A stretch of DNA of 14,601 nt from JBGOUJ01 sp041477005 (lineage in GTDB: Bacteria; Acidobacteriota; Terriglobia; Bryobacterales; JACQDG01): contig JBGOUJ010000128.1 in the NCBI GenBank assembly GCA_041477005.1, positions 1 to 14,601 on the forward strand, read 5' to 3'. Positions 10,457-14,601 of this stretch are shown piece after piece. Position 1 is the first letter of the stretch. Every line of letters begins with the position of its first letter. The position numbers and the translations under genes were made by a program. The notes below the pieces were generated by a model. The model was given only the letters and a program-made list of their open reading frames with translations, was not told the DNA's origin and searched no databases.

Positions 10457-11899
10457 ATGAATTGCCAGGATTATTTGTATCGCAACAGGAAACCTGAGGA
10501 AGTAGCCCGGCGCTGGTTTCTGCAGCAGTGCGGTGTCGGTCTGGGCGCGATCGCGCTCAGCCGGTTGCTGGCCACGGACGGGCTTGCGGCTCCCTTGAAC
10601 AGCCAGCCAACGGATCCACTAGCCCCCAAACAGCCACACTTTGCGCCCAGGGCCAAGCACATCATCTTCCTGTTCATGGCCGGCGCTCCGAGCCACCTCG
10701 AGCTTTTCGACTACAAGCCGCAGCTCGCCAAGTTTGACGGCACACTGCCCCCGGCTGACCTGCTGAAAGGCTACCGAGCTGCCTTTATCAACCCGAACTC
10801 GAAGTTGCTCGGGCCAAAGTTTAAGTTCGCCAAACATGGGCAGAGCGGCGCGGAGATCTCCGAGCTTTTGCCGCACCTGGCCAAAGTCGTCGACGACATT
10901 GCGGTGGTGAAATCGATTGTGACTGATGCATTCAATCATGCACCCGGCCAACTCCTGATGAATACCGGGACCATGCAATTCGGAAGGCCCAGCATGGGCG
11001 CATGGGTCACCTATGGTCTAGGATCTGAGGCCAAGGATCTGCCGGCGTTCGTGGTGTTTAGTTCTGGGAAGCAAGGACCCAGCGGGGGTGATTCTTGCTG
11101 GGGCAGCGGATTCCTTCCCACGGTCTATCAGGGTGTTCAGTTTCGCTCGAGCGGCGATCCTGTCCTGTACCTTTCTAATCCGCGTGGGACAGACGCGGCG
11201 CTCCAGAGAGATACGCTAGACTCTATCCGCCGCCTGAACCGGATGCGACTGGAGGTGACGGGCGATCCCGAAATTTCGACCCGGATCAATTCCTATGAGA
11301 TGGCGTTTCGAATGCAATCGAGCGCACCGGAGCTGATGGACATTTCGCGCGAGCCAAAGTCGATTCTTGAGATGTACGGCGCCAAGCCGGGACAGATGTC
11401 GTTCGCCAACAACTGCCTGCTCGCGCGCCGGCTTGTGGAGCGCGGGGTGCGGTTTGTGCAACTTTACCATGAAGCATGGGATCAGCACTCCCGCCTCGTT
11501 GAAGACCTCCAGCAGAACTGCAAGGATACTGATCAGGCCTCCACCGCTCTCATTCGGGACCTGAAACAGCGCGGATTGCTCCAGGATACGTTAGTGATCT
11601 GGGGCGGGGAGTTTGGGCGTACGCCCATGGTGCAGGGCGGCGACAACGGCCGCGACCATCATCCCAATGCGTTCACGATGTGGCTTGCGGGCGGTGGCAT
11701 CAAACCTGGCCTCACGATCGGAGAGACGGACGACTTGGGCTTTAATGTCACCAAGGACCAAGTGCACGTGCATGATCTACACGCCACAATTCTGCAAGTA
11801 CTTGGGTTCGACCACACCAAGCTGACCTATAACTTTCAAGGGCGCAACTTCCGCCTGACGGACGTGTCTGGTCAGATAGTCCGGCAATTGCTTGCCTGA
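10457..11899 (+). CDS. DUF1501 family protein (sulfatase/alkaline phosphatase superfamily-like), Tat-exported
   Basis: This is a 480-residue protein. The N-terminus has a twin-arginine-like signal: ARRWFLQQCGVGLGAIAL (residues 17-34), with alanine where Ser/Thr is usual before RR. The core shows DUF1501 hallmarks: HIIFLFMAGAPSHLELFDYKP (69-88, with Asp85 in the first metal-site region), an FNHAPGQLLMNTG segment, WGGEFGRTP (382-390) and GRDHHPN (398-404). The last two carry acidic and His residues expected to bind metal in this superfamily. DUF1501 is related to sulfatases and alkaline phosphatases, but its reaction is not established and I see no classical CxPxR sulfatase motif. The gene lies 16 bp after the PSD1 gene and almost certainly shares its transcript. 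Tat export alongside a Sec-exported cytochrome-like partner points to a joint periplasmic role. Confidence 0.92.
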   Translation: MNCQDYLYRNRKPEEVARRWFLQQCGVGLGAIALSRLLATDGLAAPLNSQPTDPLAPKQPHFAPRAKHIIFLFMAGAPSHLELFDYKPQLAKFDGTLPPADLLKGYRAAFINPNSKLLGPKFKFAKHGQSGAEISELLPHLAKVVDDIAVVKSIVTDAFNHAPGQLLMNTGTMQFGRPSMGAWVTYGLGSEAKDLPAFVVFSSGKQGPSGGDSCWGSGFLPTVYQGVQFRSSGDPVLYLSNPRGTDAALQRDTLDSIRRLNRMRLEVTGDPEISTRINSYEMAFRMQSSAPELMDISREPKSILEMYGAKPGQMSFANNCLLARRLVERGVRFVQLYHEAWDQHSRLVEDLQQNCKDTDQASTALIRDLKQRGLLQDTLVIWGGEFGRTPMVQGGDNGRDHHPNAFTMWLAGGGIKPGLTIGETDDLGFNVTKDQVHVHDLHATILQVLGFDHTKLTYNFQGRNFRLTDVSGQIVRQLLA

Positions 11900-11910
11900 T
11901 AAGATGCTCC

Positions 11911-11917
11911 AGAGGGA
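11911..11917 (+). promoter_or_regulatory. Ribosome-binding site deciding a TTG start for the ABC-F gene
   Basis: AGAGGGA ends 8 nt before TTG 11926. The nearest upstream ATG (11904) is in a different frame, so this site is the main support for the TTG start. Confidence 0.6.
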
Positions 11918-11925
11918 CCCCGCTA

Positions 11926-13719
11926 TTGGCACTCCTTTTGAATGCGCAAGGTCTCGTGAAGAGTTACGGGGCCGCTCCGCTATTCCGCGAGATATCGTTC
12001 ACCGTATCCGAGGGCGATCGCATTGGGCTAATTGGGCCGAATGGCTCAGGCAAGTCGACGCTTCTAAAGATCCTGGCAAGTCAGGAAGACGCCGATCGCG
12101 GCGAAGTGGCTGTCCGCAAGGCCGCGCGGCTCAGCCTGATCGCGCAAGACCCGCAGTTCGCGCCGGCCGATACGGTTCTTTCCGTCGTCGATCGGGCTTT
12201 GGAGCGCGGAGCCGTTCCGGATGCCGAGCGGGACGCCCGAAAGCTCCAGGCGCTCGGCCGCGCGGGTTTCGAAGACTTCGACGTGCCTGCAGCTGAATTA
12301 TCGGGCGGCTGGCGCAAGCGCCTGGCGATCGTGGAAGCACTCGTCGAGGGTCCCGATATTTTGCTGCTCGATGAGCCGACAAATCACCTGGATCTCGCCG
12401 GCATTACCTGGCTCGAGCAGCTACTGCAGAACGCCGCCTTCGCCTGCGTCGTCGTCAGTCATGATCGGTACTTTCTCGAGAACGTCGCGACCGAAGTGGC
12501 CGAACTCAGCTCGGCCTATCCGGACGGCCTGCTGCTCGTAGCGGGGAACTACAGCGCCTTCCTTGAGAAGAAGGGCGAGTATCTGCACGCGCAGGCCAAG
12601 CGGCAGGAGTCGATCGAGAACCGCGTCCGCACTGAGATGGAATGGCTGCGGCGCGGCCCCAAGGCGCGAACCACCAAGTCCAAGGCGCGGATCGACCAGG
12701 CCCAGGAGCTGATCGGCGAGCTGGCGGACCTGAAAGCGCGAAGCCGCACGGCCACGGCCGGCCTCGACTTTTCGGCCACCGGCCGCAAAACGAAGCGTCT
12801 GATCGAGCTGGAGGGCGTAACGCATTCGCTCGGCGGCCGTACGCTTTTTGAACACCTCGATTTCACCATTACAGCCGGGATGCGCGTTGGCCTGGTCGGA
12901 CCGAATGGCAGCGGCAAGACAACCCTGCTGCGTTTGCTTCGCGGTGAGACGCAACAGGACCGTGGCGATATCCGGCGCGCGGAGGCGCTGCGTGTCGCGC
13001 ACTTCGACCAGAAGCGGCAGCTTGATCCGGACATGACGCTTCGGCGGGCGCTGGCGCCGGACTCGGATTCGGTCATCTACCAGGATCGCGTGATCCACGT
13101 AGCGTCGTGGGCAGCGCGGTTCCTGTTTGCGAATGAGCAGTTGAACCAGTCCGTCGGCCGTTTGTCGGGGGGAGAAAAGGCGCGCGTTCTAATCGCCAAG
13201 CTGATGCTCGAGCCGGCGGATGTCCTGCTGCTGGACGAACCGACGAACGATCTGGATATTCCGACGCTCGAGGTCCTGGAAGAGACGCTCTTGGAATTTC
13301 GCGGAGCGCTGGTGCTCGTGACGCACGATCGTTACTTGCTGGACCGCGTCTCGACGATCGTCCTTGGCCTTGACGGGCGGGGCGGGGTCGAGCGCTTTGC
13401 CGACTATTCACAATGGGAGGCATGGCAGGCGGAGCGGAAACAAGCGAGGCCGAGGCCGCCGTCGATCGCCGTCCCCGCCCCAACGGCCACGGCCAGGAAG
13501 AGGTTGTCTTATTTGGATGCGCGGGAATACGAGACCATTCAGCAGCGCATCGAAGAGGCGGAGCGGACGCTGGCGGCAAGGAGTGCGGCGCTGGAAGATC
13601 CGGCGATTGCGACCGATGCGCGCGCGCTGCAAGACGCCGCTCGCGAAGTCGAGATGGCGCAGAACACGGTGGACGCTCTCTACACACGCTGGGCCGATCT
13701 GGAGGAAAGAAAGAGCTAG
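11926..13719 (+). CDS. uup: ABC-F family ATPase, Uup-like (ribosome-associated)
   Basis: This 597-residue protein has two fused ATP-binding cassettes and no membrane segments, as expected for ABC-F proteins, which act on ribosomes or translation rather than in transport. Cassette 1 has Walker A GPNGSGKST (37-45), signature LSGGW (125-129) and Walker B/D-loop LLLDEPTNHLD (146-156). Cassette 2 has GPNGSGKTT (325-333), LSGGEK (413-418) and DEPTNDLD (437-444). The inter-cassette linker contains EMEWLRRGPKARTTKSKARI. The last 70 residues or so (about 525-597) are a charged coiled coil like the Uup C-terminal domain, which favours Uup over EttA. The start is TTG 11926, supported by AGAGGGA; MALLLNAQGLVKSYG is then the usual N-terminus. 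It starts 26 nt after the DUF1501 stop, so read-through transcription is likely, though its role appears to be housekeeping. Confidence 0.9.
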   Translation: MALLLNAQGLVKSYGAAPLFREISFTVSEGDRIGLIGPNGSGKSTLLKILASQEDADRGEVAVRKAARLSLIAQDPQFAPADTVLSVVDRALERGAVPDAERDARKLQALGRAGFEDFDVPAAELSGGWRKRLAIVEALVEGPDILLLDEPTNHLDLAGITWLEQLLQNAAFACVVVSHDRYFLENVATEVAELSSAYPDGLLLVAGNYSAFLEKKGEYLHAQAKRQESIENRVRTEMEWLRRGPKARTTKSKARIDQAQELIGELADLKARSRTATAGLDFSATGRKTKRLIELEGVTHSLGGRTLFEHLDFTITAGMRVGLVGPNGSGKTTLLRLLRGETQQDRGDIRRAEALRVAHFDQKRQLDPDMTLRRALAPDSDSVIYQDRVIHVASWAARFLFANEQLNQSVGRLSGGEKARVLIAKLMLEPADVLLLDEPTNDLDIPTLEVLEETLLEFRGALVLVTHDRYLLDRVSTIVLGLDGRGGVERFADYSQWEAWQAERKQARPRPPSIAVPAPTATARKRLSYLDAREYETIQQRIEEAERTLAARSAALEDPAIATDARALQDAAREVEMAQNTVDALYTRWADLEERKS

Positions 13720-13751
13720 TAGATCGGGCGCCTGCACTCCGGCCGTAGCCC

Positions 13752-13760
13752 TGTTATTCT
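13752..13760 (+). promoter_or_regulatory. Extended -10 promoter candidate for the PEBP gene
   Basis: TGTTATTCT fits an extended -10 element (TGn plus TATTCT at 13755-13760). It would start a transcript near 13767, just ahead of the Shine-Dalgarno at 13772. The -35 region (TGCACT, 13733-13738) is poor. It lies in the 70-nt gap after the ABC-F gene. Confidence 0.4.
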
Positions 13761-13771
13761 GTTACAACCCT

Positions 13772-13779
13772 AGGAAGGA
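13772..13779 (+). promoter_or_regulatory. Ribosome-binding site deciding the PEBP start
   Basis: AGGAAGGA, 10 nt before ATG 13790. Together with the signal peptide that follows, it places the start here, although the frame is open further upstream. Confidence 0.65.
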
Positions 13780-13789
13780 AAATAGAACA

Positions 13790-14362
13790 ATGAGAATCAC
13801 CCAAATCCTCACCGTTTGCACAATGCTGTTAACCGTCGGCGTCGGCTCGGCAGTGGCGCAAGCCAAGAAGGCGCCCGCCGGACCGGGGCTGACCCTCACC
13901 ACCACGGCATTCGCCGACGGCGCTGAGATCCCGCCCAAGTTCACCCAGTCGGACCCCAACCCGATTTCGCCCAAGCTGGACTGGACCCACGTGCCGCCGG
14001 GCACTGTCGCCTTTGCGTTGATCATGCATGATCCGGACGTGGCACGAGAGAGGACGACCCTCGACCAACTGCACTGGCTGGTGTTCAACATTCCCGGAAC
14101 CGCTCACGAGCTCCCGGAAGGCGTGCCGCCCAATGCTCAGTTGGCCGATGGCGCCATCCAGGCGAAGAACGCTGGCGGCGTGGTCGGCTACCGGGGACCC
14201 GGCGCGCCGGCCGCGGGCCCTCATCACCACTACACCTTCGAGCTTTTTGCACTGGACACCAAGCTCGACCTCGGACCGGACGCTACTCGCGCTGACGTTC
14301 TCAAGGCCATCGATGGCCACATTCTGGGAAAAGGTGTCTTGGTAGGCCGCTTCCACCGGTAG
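13790..14362 (+). CDS. YbhB/YbcL family (PEBP, Raf kinase inhibitor-like) secreted protein
   Basis: This 190-residue protein carries an N-terminal Sec signal peptide (about 1-24, cleavage near AVAQA). The PEBP fold signatures are in order: FTQSDPNPISPKLDW (51-65), ALIMHDPDVA (76-85), LHWLVFNIP (94-102), GYRGPGAPAAGPHHHYTFELF (133-153) and a C-terminal GHILGKGVLVGRF. The DPDxx, HW and GYxGPxPP-type residues line the conserved anion-binding pocket of this family. The bacterial members have no firmly assigned reaction; YbhB and YbcL are the E. coli counterparts, and the exported form resembles YbcL. The frame is open upstream into the ABC-F gene, but the strong Shine-Dalgarno and the signal peptide fix the start at 13790. 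A stem-loop follows directly after the stop. The gene seems to be its own transcription unit. Confidence 0.92.
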   Translation: MRITQILTVCTMLLTVGVGSAVAQAKKAPAGPGLTLTTTAFADGAEIPPKFTQSDPNPISPKLDWTHVPPGTVAFALIMHDPDVARERTTLDQLHWLVFNIPGTAHELPEGVPPNAQLADGAIQAKNAGGVVGYRGPGAPAAGPHHHYTFELFALDTKLDLGPDATRADVLKAIDGHILGKGVLVGRFHR

Positions 14363-14364
14363 CG

Positions 14365-14391
14365 CTCCGTGGCGCGGGTTACGTCGCGGAG
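14365..14391 (+). terminator. Stem-loop directly after the PEBP stop codon
   Basis: CTCCGTGGCG (14365-14374) pairs with CGTCGCGGAG (14382-14391) over 10 positions, two of them G-U in RNA of this strand, around a 7-nt loop. It begins 2 nt after the stop. No T-run follows, so it may protect the 3' end or act as a non-canonical terminator. Confidence 0.45.
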
Positions 14392-14434
14392 TAGCCGTAA
14401 GAGCCCTAATGAGGCTCGCACAATACAGTGGCGG

Positions 14435-14467
14435 GTGCGCCGACGTGGCGCACGCACTCTTGCGTGC
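14435..14467. repeat. Two overlapping perfect inverted repeats in the convergent gap
   Basis: GTGCGCC (14435-14441) pairs with GGCGCAC (14447-14453), and GCACGCA (14450-14456) pairs with TGCGTGC (14461-14467). The arms share four bases (14450-14453), so only one hairpin can form fully at a time. They lie between the PEBP gene and a converging partial gene. A smaller GAGCC/GGCTC pair is at 14401-14417. Confidence 0.5.
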
Positions 14468-14502
14468 AGCGTCGAGACTCCGAACTCCTGATCTCATGGA
14501 AT

Positions 14503-14601
14503 TTAGCCTGACCCAAGATTGTAAACCAACCGCAGATCCGTGCCCGGAAAGATAGTTTCCGTGGCGGTGAGTTCTTCACACAGATAGCGGACGGCGGCAT
14601 C
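14503..14601 (-). CDS. C-terminal end of an unidentified protein (partial, runs off right edge)
   Basis: On the minus strand, an open frame enters from the right edge and ends at TAA (14503-14505), giving 32 residues that end LRLVYNLGSG. The stretch includes RYLCEELTATETIFPGTDL. Its composition looks like a real, folded C-terminus: alternating hydrophobic residues and a PGTDLRLVY strand. The longer open frame on the same strand here (14406-14600) reads like noise. The tail recalls, from memory only, ends of some transposase-like proteins in Acidobacteria; I cannot confirm that, and too little is visible to assign a function. No ribosome site or start is in the window. Confidence 0.45.
   Translation of the reverse strand, partial: DAAVRYLCEELTATETIFPGTDLRLVYNLGSG

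Noticed and set aside
12421..13098. 225-codon minus-strand frame within the ABC-F gene
   Set aside because: Both ABC cassettes on the plus strand are intact, so this is a codon-bias shadow.
13364..13789. Upstream extension of the PEBP reading frame into the ABC-F gene
   Set aside because: The extension is Arg/Pro-rich shadow sequence. The Shine-Dalgarno at 13772-13779 and the signal peptide from ATG 13790 mark the real start.

Overview
The window looks like a chromosomal segment from a GC-rich member of the Acidobacteriota, probably the Solibacteres/Bryobacterales side. The evidence is a membrane Ser/Thr kinase fused to a TolB/WD40-like propeller, a PQQ-type propeller protein, a PSD1 (DUF1549/DUF1553) plus DUF1501 gene pair, and Tat-exported hydrolases. 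Planctomycetota or Verrucomicrobiota are alternatives, because they also carry PSD1/DUF1501 pairs. The assignment rests on protein content only; there is no rRNA, tRNA, integrase or CRISPR array in the window.

Left part (1-2961, plus strand): the 3' end of an amidase-signature gene, then a secreted PQQ-like beta-propeller protein, then a periplasmic DUF4892-like/OmpA-domain protein. An 8-bp perfect inverted repeat lies between the last two. Positions 2962-3210 form a convergent gap.

Minus-strand block (3211-6840): a Tat-exported, metal-dependent amidohydrolase is followed 60 bp downstream by an 885-residue transmembrane Ser/Thr protein kinase with an extracytoplasmic propeller. A 408-bp divergent region (6841-7248) separates this block from the next. 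It holds a good sigma-70-type promoter pointing right, an imperfect inverted repeat just upstream of it, and a 30-codon leader ORF whose stop overlaps the next start as ATGA.

Plus-strand block (7249-13719): a large secreted PSD1 protein with two heme-binding CxxCH motifs, then (16 bp later) a Tat-exported DUF1501 sulfatase-like protein, then (26 bp later) an ABC-F ATPase of the Uup type starting at TTG. The first two form the pair of unresolved function that is typical of these phyla. Next come an independent-looking YbhB/YbcL (PEBP) gene with its own extended -10 element and Shine-Dalgarno, a stem-loop cluster, and the 3' end of an unidentified minus-strand gene that runs off the right edge.

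Most products are predicted to act outside the cytoplasm: the PQQ propeller, OmpA-like protein, amidohydrolase, PSD1, DUF1501, PEBP and the kinase sensor domain. The most interesting part is the divergent 5.9-14 kb unit (kinase sensor, exported amidohydrolase, heme-bearing PSD1, DUF1501), whose biochemical role is not established.
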